Assembly (NCBI RefSeq): GCF_963677845.1
Contig: NZ_OY782498.1
Location: 444,001-508,000, forward strand
Source: an uncultured Pseudodesulfovibrio sp.
GTDB taxonomy: Bacteria > Desulfobacterota > Desulfovibrionia > Desulfovibrionales > Desulfovibrionaceae
DNA length: 64,000 bases
Direction of reading: 5' to 3'
Shown here: positions 53,272 to 61,876 of the stretch, in pieces
Layout: each line of letters begins with the position of its first letter
How positions within the stretch are numbered: the first letter of the stretch is position 1
Program-made: the position numbers and the translations under genes
The notes under the pieces: generated by a model
Database searches by the model: none
What the model saw: the letters and a program-made list of their open reading frames with translations, nothing else
Told to the model about the DNA's origin: nothing

Positions 53272-54816
53272 TCAGTCCGTTATAAAGTCGTCCAGCGTGA
53301 ACCATGTCCCGGCGATGTGGCTCGAATGAAGCGGTTCATATCCCTCTTCGGTTCCACCGCCGTGGTGATAGGCACAAAAAAATGTTTTGTCTTTGAGCAT
53401 GGTCCAACCGGAATATCCGAAATCCGGTGCTGCCGCGTGCCGATCATTGCGTAATTCCAGAATATGGCTTTGTACCCAGCGGTCAGGCAATCCTTCATCA
53501 GCCTTCCATTGCCAATTATATTTCCTTTCGTGTGCGAGTTCCATGATATTCAGGGCCATACTTCGCCATGTACAGTCAACGCCGTTGTCTTCGAAAGGAT
53601 AGGGGGCGCCGAACATGATAGGCCGTGTTTCAGCGTGATCCGGGTCAACAGAAATAGTCACTGTTTTTGTGCCGTTGACGTGCAAAGTTACGGTCCCGTC
53701 GGTGTAATGGAAGCAAAGGTGGTTGAATTGTCCTGCAGGAAGGCGAATGGGAGAGGCTTCATTTACATCCGGGGTGATATGTTCCGATGTGAGTCGCCAC
53801 CATATGCCAAAGCGAATACCACAACCATTGGCGTCAGCCGTATCGACTTTGACTTCGGCTTCTAATGTTGCGGTGGCCGTGCGAGGATCAGTTATGGGGC
53901 GGAGTGCATAGCGAACAACTGAGTCGCTGCCCGGTGTGTTGTGAATACGCATGCCATCCCGCGTGAATGTCGGGTTGCCCGGATCTGCTGCGAGTCCATG
54001 GACTTTGAAGCCTGACATCAGTTCATCCATGGTGCCGATCCAGGCGGAGGTGCCCCAGTCTGGCCCCACATTTCGATAGGTGACAAGAAGTCGTCCGTCA
54101 GGAAGTAGTCCCATGGTTGGTCGATGACCCATGAGTGGCGTATCGACTGGTACGGACCATGATGCGCCGTTATCATTACTGATTGAACAATACATTGGTT
54201 CAAAAACGAAACTGTTTTCCCGCATGAGAGCGAGAATGCGTCCATCCGGCAATTGGGTCATGGATGCTTCACATAGGACCAGATTACGATGCTCGGCAAG
54301 GATGGAATGTGAAGTCCAGTTGAGGCCACGATCTTCAGAACGGAAGACCATTTGTTGTGTCGGAGGTTGACGAATGGCGGGATGCTCTTGGTTGCCGAGA
54401 TGACGATGGCCCGTGGTCAAAAAAATATTGTAACCGAGATCCATAATTCGGTCATGCATGTCGTGAGTCAAACCGGTTGCCGGGAACGGAGTCCATGAAT
54501 GCCCATTGTCGTGGCTGCGATGAAAGATGCGGGAACTGTCCGAAATAATCAGTTCGTTGTCTGATGCCATATACAGGCGAGGGCAGTGGCTTGCTGGCGA
54601 GTCCAGATACGTCGGTTCAGACCACGTTCTGCCGTTGTCCCGGCTTGTTTTGACCACAAGGACACGGCTGGTTGGTCGGACATGTCTGTCAGCTTCGTTG
54701 TAAGCGACGACCAGTGAGTTCTCGCCAGTACGGATGACATCAGGAAAGGCGATATATCGGCCCGGCCTGCGGTCGATGACCACGTGGCGGGTGGGGTCCT
54801 CGGACAGACTGGGCAT
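53272..54816 (-). CDS. Sialidase-like BNR-repeat protein with lectin-type domain
   Basis: A 514-residue beta-propeller protein. Four Asp boxes (S-x-D-x-G-x-x-W) are visible: SRDNGRTW, SHDNGHSW, SEDRGLNW and SNDNGASW, placed in the first 230 residues. Sialidase catalytic residues are not clearly aligned, although an RxP-like RRPGRYIAFPDV motif is near the start. The C-terminal half (about 290-420) has a concanavalin-like beta-sandwich (ADANGCGIRFGIWWRL). No signal peptide is visible, so it would act in the cytoplasm unless another start or export route exists. It may be a glycosidase, a sugar-binding protein or another six-bladed propeller. It starts 15 bases after the phenylacetate-CoA ligase ends. 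Confidence 0.7.
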   Translation of the reverse strand: MPSLSEDPTRHVVIDRRPGRYIAFPDVIRTGENSLVVAYNEADRHVRPTSRVLVVKTSRDNGRTWSEPTYLDSPASHCPRLYMASDNELIISDSSRIFHRSHDNGHSWTPFPATGLTHDMHDRIMDLGYNIFLTTGHRHLGNQEHPAIRQPPTQQMVFRSEDRGLNWTSHSILAEHRNLVLCEASMTQLPDGRILALMRENSFVFEPMYCSISNDNGASWSVPVDTPLMGHRPTMGLLPDGRLLVTYRNVGPDWGTSAWIGTMDELMSGFKVHGLAADPGNPTFTRDGMRIHNTPGSDSVVRYALRPITDPRTATATLEAEVKVDTADANGCGIRFGIWWRLTSEHITPDVNEASPIRLPAGQFNHLCFHYTDGTVTLHVNGTKTVTISVDPDHAETRPIMFGAPYPFEDNGVDCTWRSMALNIMELAHERKYNWQWKADEGLPDRWVQSHILELRNDRHAAAPDFGYSGWTMLKDKTFFCAYHHGGGTEEGYEPLHSSHIAGTWFTLDDFITD

Positions 54817-54831
54817 GGTTTGCAGTCTGCC

Positions 54832-56121
54832 TTATTCTTCGCCGCGTTCGTCCTGTACGCGTTTCGCTTTGGCGAAACTGCGCGGCAATTCGCCTGGATT
54901 CAGGATGCGGACATCACTGCGCACCAGAATGTGTTTGCGGATTTCAGTGGACAGAGTTTTGGCCAGACGTTCATTGTCAGAAGCGCTTGCTTCGGGTGTC
55001 CGTTCCACATCTACGGCCATATGGTCCAATCCGTCACGACGTGTCAGTGAAATTTTGTATTCTGCGGAAAGGTCGTTGAATTCTTCCAGCACCGAACCAA
55101 TTTGGCCGGGGTATATGTTCACTCCACGGAAGATGAACATGTCGTCTGAACGCCCCATGATCTTGTCGATACGCGGCATGGTTACGCCACAAGCACAGTC
55201 TCCGGCAATCTTTCTGGTCAGGTCATGAGTGCGGTAACGGATGAGAGGGGAGGCTTCTTTTTGCAGGGAAGTCACGACCATCTCACCAATTTCGCCGGGG
55301 GCTACCGGCTCCAACGTTTCCGGGTTCAGTATTTCCATGATGAAACGGTCTGCCCAGTAATGGATACCGTCATGGGCCTGACATTCAAGGCCGGTTCCGG
55401 GGCCGTAGAGTTCCGTCATGCCGATGATGTCGAAGCTGTCTTCCAGCCCGAGGGCTTCTTCAAATTGGCGGCGCATTTTGGGTGTGTGTGCTTCTGCACC
55501 AAAAATGGCTTTTTTCAGGGCTATTTGTTCGAAGAGTCCCTGTTTTTGGACTTCTTCACCCATGAGCAGGGCCATTGATGCCGTTGAACATAGGCAGGTG
55601 GATTTCAGATCGGTGAGCATCTGGAGTTGGATTTCCAAGAGGCCGGGACCAACAGGAAGTGCCATGGCACCGAATCGTTCGCATCCGAGTTGGAAGCCTG
55701 CACCGGCGGTCCACAGGCCGTATCCTACACAAATCTGAATACGGTCTTCGATGGTCAGGCCGGCCAGTTCATAGCACCGGGCAAACATGTCTCGCCAAAC
55801 TTCGATGTCTTTCTGGGTATAGGCAAGAATCTTGCGTTTGCCAGTGGTGCCGCTGGAGCCATGGATGCGGACTACATCTGATTCAGGCACAGAGAGCAGT
55901 GGCATGGGATAGCCGTTTTTGAGATCGTCCGCTGTGGTGAACGGGAGCTTTTGGAGATCGTCCAAAGAGGTGATGTCACCGGGCTTCATCCCCGCGTCAT
56001 TGAGTCGATCCTGATAGAATGGGCTGTTGGTGTAAGCGTGGGCCGTGGTCCATTTCAGTCCTTCAAGCTGGATGTCGGCAATCTGTTCTTCTGTCAGATG
56101 TGGAATAAAACGATGGTCCAT
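54832..56121 (-). CDS. paaK: Phenylacetate-CoA ligase family enzyme
   Basis: A 429-residue AMP-forming ligase. Signatures: RIHGSSGTTGKRKILAY (the P-loop-like adenylation motif) near residue 90, GMTELYGPGTGLECQ, the RTHDLTR turn and FRGVNIYPGQI. Such enzymes make aryl-CoA thioesters from phenylacetate or related acids; the family includes members acting on other substrates, and the symbol indicates the family only. The start at 56121 follows a GGGAG site; a longer frame to 56229 has no site. It is transcribed opposite the prepilin peptidase gene, whose start is about 130 bases away. It may be linked with the BNR-protein gene downstream in one operon. Confidence 0.9.
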   Translation of the reverse strand: MDHRFIPHLTEEQIADIQLEGLKWTTAHAYTNSPFYQDRLNDAGMKPGDITSLDDLQKLPFTTADDLKNGYPMPLLSVPESDVVRIHGSSGTTGKRKILAYTQKDIEVWRDMFARCYELAGLTIEDRIQICVGYGLWTAGAGFQLGCERFGAMALPVGPGLLEIQLQMLTDLKSTCLCSTASMALLMGEEVQKQGLFEQIALKKAIFGAEAHTPKMRRQFEEALGLEDSFDIIGMTELYGPGTGLECQAHDGIHYWADRFIMEILNPETLEPVAPGEIGEMVVTSLQKEASPLIRYRTHDLTRKIAGDCACGVTMPRIDKIMGRSDDMFIFRGVNIYPGQIGSVLEEFNDLSAEYKISLTRRDGLDHMAVDVERTPEASASDNERLAKTLSTEIRKHILVRSDVRILNPGELPRSFAKAKRVQDERGEE

Positions 56122-56252
56122 GCGTGGCTCCCTTAATGCGTTCTGTCTGCTATCCTCTTGTGCCGGATTGTGAAATCCGATAGTTCCTAGGATGCTGCTC
56201 TCGCGGTATTCATGCAGTAAAAACGGCAACTCTTCAAGTGCCGAGGGACATT

Positions 56253-57035
56253 ATGGACACTATTCCCACATGGATTTTCTATCTGGCTGCCGGGGTCATC
56301 GGTCTGGAACTTGGCAGTTTGACCACCATATTCATTCAACGATGGATAGACGAGGTGCCCATTCTTAAACCGGGTGGGTCCCGCTGTCCGTCGTGTGAAC
56401 ATAAACTCGGGATGCTCGATACGATTCCTTTAGTGAGTTTTATTGTGCTTAGAGGACGGTGTCGGCATTGCGATGAGTCCATTGGTGGCCAGTATATACT
56501 GGTCGAACTTTCCTGCATGGCTTGGGCTTTGGCTTCGGCCTACCGTTTTGGGCCGTCCCCGGAGTGGGGAGTATATCTGATCCTTGGCGTCATGCTTATT
56601 GCCGGAAGTTTTATTGATTTCGAGACATTTCTTCTGCCTGATCGCATTACATTGGGCGGCACTTGCCTCGCACTTGGAGCCAGCTTCTTCCTTGAGGATG
56701 GTGTGGGATGGCACAGTGCTTTCCTTGGCGCAGTGGCTGGTGCCGGTGCTTTTTGGGTTTTGCAACAGGGATATCGTTTGGTGCGCAATGAAGAAGGATT
56801 GGGGACGGGCGACGTCAAACTCATGGCCATGATAGGCGGTATGACCGGATTGGTCGGGTTGCCATTAACCATTCTTATCGGATCGTTGTCAGGAGGCCTT
56901 GGCAGCATCTATTATGCGTTCCGTCCCGGTGAGGACGGTATTCGGGGAAAGGTGCCATACGGCCCGTTTCTCAGCCTTGGATGTATGGTGTATCTTTTGT
57001 ACGGCAAAGAAATCATGGCTTGGTGGGATCTATGA
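56253..57035 (+). CDS. Prepilin peptidase (type IV leader peptidase)
   Basis: A 260-residue inner-membrane aspartic protease that cleaves and N-methylates type IV prepilins or type II secretion pseudopilins. Two CxxC pairs (CPSCE, CRHCD) in the N-terminal cytoplasmic loop are a zinc ribbon. The catalytic aspartates are in IDFETFLLPD (near residue 128) and GTGDVKLMA (near residue 187). About seven membrane segments are predicted. The start 56253 has GAGGG five bases upstream; an in-frame GTG at 56238 is possible. The next gene overlaps its stop by four bases (ATGA). Confidence 0.94.
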   Translation: MDTIPTWIFYLAAGVIGLELGSLTTIFIQRWIDEVPILKPGGSRCPSCEHKLGMLDTIPLVSFIVLRGRCRHCDESIGGQYILVELSCMAWALASAYRFGPSPEWGVYLILGVMLIAGSFIDFETFLLPDRITLGGTCLALGASFFLEDGVGWHSAFLGAVAGAGAFWVLQQGYRLVRNEEGLGTGDVKLMAMIGGMTGLVGLPLTILIGSLSGGLGSIYYAFRPGEDGIRGKVPYGPFLSLGCMVYLLYGKEIMAWWDL

Positions 57036-58036
57036 TCCGCGATGCTTTTTTTTGCCTTTTTATAGTTGTCAGCTGTTTGTTTTGGTTTCAACCTGCCCGA
57101 GCTGCAGAGCAGTCTCTGCTTGACCAATGGGATTGGACCTCTGGTAGAGAGGAGTCGGAACATAACTGGATCAAGATGTCAGCAGCTTCGACTCCAACGA
57201 AGGATCCTGAATATTTTCCGATAGATGACCCGCATGAAGAAGAGTTTGAACCCGTTGAACCGTCCACACGGTTGTTGCCAATATGGGGGGATGAAGCTCG
57301 GGCCAAGGGGTATGAGTTACCTTTACCTTTCGGGTTGAGTCTCACGAGTTTGGTACAGCGACAGGAACCGAAGATTGAAAAACTCAAGTTCGGATTCGGT
57401 GATCCTTCGGCTCGACCGGGAATTGATCTGGAGGGCTCCGAAGTCATTAGCGCGACCATGCTGGGCAGAGCCGATGTTTGGTTGTTCCCATTCCTCAATG
57501 TATATGGTTTTGCCGGGGTTATCGCAGGCCATGCGGATATCCGTGTGAACGTGGCCGGATTTACGCTTGGAGGGACTGTTATTGATGATTTTCAGTTGGA
57601 TATCGACAGTGACTATACGGGGTACACCGGTGGGCTCGGTTTGACTCTTGCCGGTGGCTACAAGCAATATTTTGGGTCATTGGATATGAATATGGTCAGA
57701 ACCGAGCTGGATTTTCTTGATGGAGAAATCGAAACATATACTGTCACCCCGAGGGTTGGTATTCTTGTGGATTCGGAACAGTATGGAAAGGGGAGCTTCT
57801 GGGCTGGGGTCATGTATCTTGATCTGGAAGAACGACTACATGGTTCCATTGAGACGAATATTTTGCCTGGTCCAGGGTCCCGTGAGCTTAATTATGATCT
57901 GATTTTTACCACCAAGAATCCCTATTCTGTTCTTATGGGCGGTATGTGGGAGTTCTCTCAGAGAATGCAGGCGTTGGTTGAAGTGAGTTATGGTGGGCGG
58001 ACTAGTTTGACCGGACAGTTTACCTATCGTTTCTAG
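57032..58036 (+). CDS. Outer-membrane beta-barrel-like protein
   Basis: A 334-residue exported protein. The N-terminal signal peptide (about 1-24, MIRDAFFCLFIVVSC...ARAA) is followed by an acidic linker and, from about residue 130, many alternating amphipathic strands (YGFAGVIAGHADIRVNVAG, GYTGGLGLTLAGGYKQY) ending in an aromatic Phe, the usual C-terminal signal of outer-membrane barrels. It overlaps the prepilin peptidase gene by the ATGA sequence, so they are co-translated. It could be a surface or secretion-associated protein, with no specific family recognised. Confidence 0.75.
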   Translation: MIRDAFFCLFIVVSCLFWFQPARAAEQSLLDQWDWTSGREESEHNWIKMSAASTPTKDPEYFPIDDPHEEEFEPVEPSTRLLPIWGDEARAKGYELPLPFGLSLTSLVQRQEPKIEKLKFGFGDPSARPGIDLEGSEVISATMLGRADVWLFPFLNVYGFAGVIAGHADIRVNVAGFTLGGTVIDDFQLDIDSDYTGYTGGLGLTLAGGYKQYFGSLDMNMVRTELDFLDGEIETYTVTPRVGILVDSEQYGKGSFWAGVMYLDLEERLHGSIETNILPGPGSRELNYDLIFTTKNPYSVLMGGMWEFSQRMQALVEVSYGGRTSLTGQFTYRF

Positions 58037-58050
58037 ATTTGGGACATAAG

Positions 58051-58085
58051 AAAACCGCCCGAGGATGACAGGCGGTCTTCTTTTG
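58051..58085. terminator. Bidirectional terminator between barrel and BON genes
   Basis: ACCGCC and GGCGGT flank CGAGGATGACA, with CTTCTTTT on the plus side and TTTTCTT on the minus side. It ends both the plus-strand operon and the BON gene. Confidence 0.75.
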
Positions 58086-58113
58086 AAATTCCCGAATTGA
58101 GCCGTGGACGGGG

Positions 58114-58953
58114 TTAGCGGCCCCGGTCCGGGTTGGAGACGGCTAATACGGGGACTGCTGGTGCTTCTTTTTTGACGGTAACAGGGCGGTTTCGTTTGCT
58201 CTTGGGCTTTTTTTGGGGCGGAGGGGCAATGCTTTTATTCGGTGAAGGCGTGAGGCCTGCCACCATTATGTGCGGCTCTGGTCCTGCATTCTCCTGATGA
58301 TAGAGATACGAAATCACCCGGTCGATGCCATCTACACTTAAAGCGTGGGCCATGATCCGATCTCGTTCCTCTTTTTCCTTGATGACTCCGAGTAGAATCA
58401 TGTCTCCGTGGATGATTTCTACTTCGATGGGCGTACTTGTTACTTCGAAGTCAGCCATGAGTTGCGTTTGAAGGTCCGCATATTTGGCCTGTTCGTGGAA
58501 ATATTCGTTTTCTTCCATGTCTTTGCGGAGATAAAGACAACTGATGATCGCACGTTTTCCTTTCACGTTGTCAGCACATTCATAAATATATCTGAGTTGT
58601 TCCTGAGAATCGTATTCTCCAACAAGGTAAAGCTTCCCAAAGTAGCTGTATGTGGTGATTTGTCCGGCTCTGACTTCTTTGCTTTTATACAGTTCCGCCT
58701 GAGCATGGCCGGCTATGATGGCATCCATCATTTGCTGTTCAGTAGTTCGTTCATCTACTGCAGTGGCATACATGGACTGGCTGCCGCCCACGAGCGATGA
58801 GACGTATGCCGGCGCACCGGGGATGAGCCCGATGCCAAACGGCACCGCGGCACACCCCGGTGAAAGGAAGATTACGAGTATGAGAATTGCTTTTTGCACG
58901 ATGAGTCTTTGCGCCTTTTTCCGCGAGTATGAACTGGTTCCACTTGCTTTCAA
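58114..58953 (-). CDS. BON-domain lipoprotein
   Basis: A 279-residue protein. The signal peptide ends at a lipobox LSPGC, so the mature protein is lipid-anchored. Two BON domains, as in OsmY, occupy about residues 80-150 and 160-225 (TTYSYFGKLYLVGEYDSQEQ, EVEIIHGDMILLGVIKEKEERDR); they bind phospholipid and stabilise the envelope under osmotic stress. A Pro/Lys-rich linker (PPPQKKPKSKRNRPVTVKK) and a short tail follow. The first ATG at 58953 is used; a Met further in cannot be excluded. It shares a bidirectional terminator with the barrel gene. Confidence 0.85.
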   Translation of the reverse strand: MKASGTSSYSRKKAQRLIVQKAILILVIFLSPGCAAVPFGIGLIPGAPAYVSSLVGGSQSMYATAVDERTTEQQMMDAIIAGHAQAELYKSKEVRAGQITTYSYFGKLYLVGEYDSQEQLRYIYECADNVKGKRAIISCLYLRKDMEENEYFHEQAKYADLQTQLMADFEVTSTPIEVEIIHGDMILLGVIKEKEERDRIMAHALSVDGIDRVISYLYHQENAGPEPHIMVAGLTPSPNKSIAPPPQKKPKSKRNRPVTVKKEAPAVPVLAVSNPDRGR

Positions 58954-59065
58954 TTAAGCAAGAACCCTGCCATAGATGAGGCATTTCGAATAAAAAGCCA
59001 AAAGTCTTAGAGCTTCAAAGGAATTGCAATAATTGTCTTTTTGTTGATTAAAACAAGTACTCCAT

Positions 59066-59113
59066 AAAAAATAGACTCCATCCACGCTTATGAGCGGATG
59101 AAGTCTATTTTTT
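59066..59113 (-). terminator. Strong terminator of the glycosyltransferase gene
   Basis: AAAAAATAGACT and AGTCTATTTTTT pair perfectly (59066-59077 with 59102-59113), with an inner CATCC/GGATG stem. It works in either direction and lies 20 bases after the stop at 59134. Confidence 0.9.
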
Positions 59114-59133
59114 ATAGAGTATCTGTGAAAAAT

Positions 59134-60717
59134 CTAATATTTTCCGAGTCCGAGTCGCGGCCAATATCCGTTGTACCCTTTACAGATAATCAGGGTGAAT
59201 TTTCGGGCTGGCTGCCCATTGAAGGTCGACTCGTAGAAAATGGGTTCGCTCACGGAGTCGAACATCTTTTCAAGTTCTGCGATGTGTCCTTTTTGGAAGC
59301 GTTTGCGCACCATGATACCGTCCCATCCGAGCTGTCCGTTGGCTTCCGGGTTGGGCCAGAGGTCATATTGATTCATGCGTCGGTTATCAGTCCATGGGCA
59401 GTAGGTGATGGGTTGACCCGGAATGTAGAAAGCGAGTTCCGAGGTGAAACCGTAGTTATCACTCATGGCGAAAACTTTGGCGGGGTTATCAAATTCAGTT
59501 TGGGTCAACTGTTCAATCTTTGCGCCGAGATCTTCCCATCCTTTGAGTCTATGGGTGGGATTCAAGTTGTCTGGGACCGGGAGAATTGGTGCAACGTAGA
59601 TCAAGGCTGTTACAGCGATTGCGGTTGTAACGAGTATGAGCTTGCCGCGCATTTTGCGGTTGGGGGCGTGCCACCACGTGTGTAGGCCCATGCCGCCGAG
59701 CAGGGCGCCAGCCATGAAAGCAACCGCAGTCCAGTTGGCTTCCACTTTCGAGAAGAGAGCCTTGAAGGTGATGATTGCCCAGAGAGGCCAGAAAAACAGG
59801 ATGGACTGGAGGTCGCGTCTGTATTTTGCATCGAACGCGCCAACCGGGCCGAAAAATGATTTACCCAACGCAGCTTTGCTGCCTGTCAGGATGAAGACGA
59901 ACCACCATGGAGCGAGTAGGCCGATCTGTGCGCCGAACATTTCAAGAAACGGCATGAAACGAACTGAGAATTCTCTTCCTACGCCGGTGGAAAGTTTGGC
60001 CACATGTTTATAGGCCACCCAATCGTTATGCATATTCCACAATATGATGGGAGCAAGGCCGACGATCGCGCCGACCAGAGAGGCCAGAAAAAACCGTCTC
60101 CAGAAGCGGGACGGCATTTGGCCGCGCAATTGTAAAATAAGGGCGTAGATAATGCCAAGTCCCAAGAAGCTGAGCATCATGTATTTTGCGAGAATGCCGA
60201 TTGCCATACACAATCCAAGAATGACGAAAGGCCAGTTGGATGGCGTGGAGTCCGGGGTGTTTCGTGTGGCGGCAGCCAGAGCAAAGAAGGCGACCGTCCA
60301 GCAGAAAATCAGGGGGTTATCCGTTGTAGCGAGGATGCCCAATCCATTCAGAAGCGGCATGGTGACAGCAACTAACAGGACAAATATGGCCATGGAATAT
60401 TCCCGCCATATTCTGGACACACCGATGTATAGGGCGGCTTGAATACCTGTCATGCCGATGATGGAGCCGAACCTGACACCCAGTTCCGTGTTGCCGAACA
60501 CCTCGGTCCAAGCGGCGATCATCCATGCGATGAGCGGTCCCTTGGAATAATAGGATAATTGTGGGCGACGAATCCAATCCCAGTACTGAGCCTCATCCTG
60601 TACCAGATTGAGTTGGCCGGAATCGACGAACCAGTAGCGGACGGCAAAGGACAGGGCAATGATCACAAGTGCGATCAGGTCCCGTGTGGGAGAATATGTA
60701 TTTTTAGGCAAAGTCAT
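59134..60717 (-). CDS. ArnT-like dolichyl-phosphate-mannose glycosyltransferase (GT83/PMT)
   Basis: A 527-residue polytopic membrane protein with about ten or more transmembrane segments. The N-terminal part has the PMT/ArnT signature LVQDEAQYWDW, whose Asp-Glu face a periplasmic lipid-linked sugar donor, and YYSKGPLIAWMIAAWTEVFG. Relatives transfer sugars such as aminoarabinose or mannose from undecaprenyl phosphate to lipid A or proteins. The acceptor cannot be read from sequence. A small soluble domain is at the C-terminus (about 400-525). The start at 60717 is MTLPKNTYSP; a longer frame to 60801 overlaps the upstream sequence without a ribosome site. No ArnB/C/D-type genes accompany it. 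Confidence 0.85.
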   Translation of the reverse strand: MTLPKNTYSPTRDLIALVIIALSFAVRYWFVDSGQLNLVQDEAQYWDWIRRPQLSYYSKGPLIAWMIAAWTEVFGNTELGVRFGSIIGMTGIQAALYIGVSRIWREYSMAIFVLLVAVTMPLLNGLGILATTDNPLIFCWTVAFFALAAATRNTPDSTPSNWPFVILGLCMAIGILAKYMMLSFLGLGIIYALILQLRGQMPSRFWRRFFLASLVGAIVGLAPIILWNMHNDWVAYKHVAKLSTGVGREFSVRFMPFLEMFGAQIGLLAPWWFVFILTGSKAALGKSFFGPVGAFDAKYRRDLQSILFFWPLWAIITFKALFSKVEANWTAVAFMAGALLGGMGLHTWWHAPNRKMRGKLILVTTAIAVTALIYVAPILPVPDNLNPTHRLKGWEDLGAKIEQLTQTEFDNPAKVFAMSDNYGFTSELAFYIPGQPITYCPWTDNRRMNQYDLWPNPEANGQLGWDGIMVRKRFQKGHIAELEKMFDSVSEPIFYESTFNGQPARKFTLIICKGYNGYWPRLGLGKY

Positions 60718-60924
60718 GATGAGGACAGGTATATTATATATACCCGCCTTGGCAAGAAGGAAGCAGAGGAGTCTTCGGCGCAACCCTATCTTCCCTTCCA
60801 AACTTTATGGATGCGCTTCGCGTAGGGGACCTTTGTGCAGGGGATAGTTTTCTCTTTTGAGTTATACTATCTAATTGCGAATATTCCGCCAAAGGCGGCA
60901 CTAAAAAGTTCTGGAAGGGGAGTC

Positions 60925-60975
60925 CAGAGGGGAAACCTCTTTCAAGAGGTTTCCCCTCTGGCCGCCGGAGGCATT
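60925..60975. repeat. Hairpin repeat with GGCCGCCGGAGGCAT tail, copy 1
   Basis: A perfect 17-pair stem (60925-60941 with 60944-60960) is followed by GCCGCCGGAGGCATTTTT. On the minus strand it lies directly after the trpA stop, so it also serves as terminator. The preceding AAAAAGTTCTGGA and the tail recur in copy 2 at 61812-61875, while the stem sequence differs. Confidence 0.75.
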
Positions 60976-60983
60976 TTTCTCTT

Positions 60984-61745
60984 TTATTTCCACGGCTCCA
61001 TGAATTCATCACTCGACTTGCCGGATTCGACGTGAGTGATGAGTGCGGAACCGAAAACGGCGGCATCCATCAACCCGTCGAACTCGGCGAGCTGATCGGG
61101 ATGTTTGATGCCGAAACCGAGGGCGATGGGGATGTCGAAGACTTCCTTGGCCTCGGCCAGTTTTTCTTTGATACGAGTGGGCAGGGCTTTTCGTTGGCCG
61201 GTGGTGCCGAGTACAGATACGAAATAGCAAAACCCGGACGCATTTTCGGCATACAGCTTCATGCGTTCCTTGCTCGTGTTCAGTCCGACAAGGGGGACCA
61301 GCGCTACGCCGTGTGGCTCAATGGCGTCCTTGACGAACTGGGATTCTTCATGGGGTATGTCTGCGATGATCAGCCCGGATACGCCTGCGGCCTCACAATC
61401 TTCGCCGAATTTATCCAGTCCGTATTGGTAGACAGGATTCAGGTAGCCCATGAGCAGCAGAGCGGCATTGAACTGGCCCTTGCGTGCCTTGAGTTCCGCG
61501 AGAATCCAGTCGAGGTTGATACCGTCTTCCAGACATTGGAGTGAGGCCTTTTCCACGACGGGGCCATCGGCCACGGGATCGGAAAAGGGCATACCTATCT
61601 CAATGACAGAGGCGCCGGCCTTGTCCAGTTCTTCCATTTCCTTCCAGAATTGTTCCCGATTGGGAAATCCTGCCGGGAGGAATGGAATGAGACCGACCTT
61701 GCCTTGCGCGGTGGCCTCTTCAATCTTTATTTGCATTGGATTCAT
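60984..61745 (-). CDS. trpA: Tryptophan synthase alpha chain
   Basis: A 253-residue TIM-barrel subunit that splits indole-3-glycerol phosphate to indole and glyceraldehyde 3-phosphate. Catalytic Glu is in ASVIEIGMPFSDPVADGP (near residue 45) and Asp follows in the PVADGP loop; GLIIADIPHEES and GFGIKHPDQ are also conserved. The start at 61745 has GGAG seven bases upstream; an earlier in-frame ATG at 61757 is less likely. It follows trpB at 131 bases with a hairpin repeat between, so its expression may be partly uncoupled from trpB. Confidence 0.97.
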   Translation of the reverse strand: MNPMQIKIEEATAQGKVGLIPFLPAGFPNREQFWKEMEELDKAGASVIEIGMPFSDPVADGPVVEKASLQCLEDGINLDWILAELKARKGQFNAALLLMGYLNPVYQYGLDKFGEDCEAAGVSGLIIADIPHEESQFVKDAIEPHGVALVPLVGLNTSKERMKLYAENASGFCYFVSVLGTTGQRKALPTRIKEKLAEAKEVFDIPIALGFGIKHPDQLAEFDGLMDAAVFGSALITHVESGKSSDEFMEPWK

Positions 61746-61811
61746 GAATATCTCCAAATTCTATTCTCACAGTAATGATTCACTCCAACTTTTTGTTACT
61801 AACGCGAAACG

Positions 61812-61875
61812 CGCCAAAAAGTTTTGGAGATTTCTAAGAACCTTTTGAAAAAGGTTCTTAGGCCGCCGGAGGCAT
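61812..61875. repeat. Hairpin repeat with GGCCGCCGGAGGCAT tail, copy 2 (between trpB and trpA)
   Basis: CTAAGAACCTTTT (61834-61846) pairs perfectly with AAAAGGTTCTTAG (61849-61861), followed by GCCGCCGGAGGCAT. The left flank has GCGCCAAAAAGTTTTGGA. The layout matches copy 1 at 60925, but the stem differs, so the element has conserved flanks and a variable stem. On the minus strand no T-run follows the stem directly, so it may be a partial terminator or processing site within the operon. Confidence 0.7.
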
Positions 61876-61876
61876 C

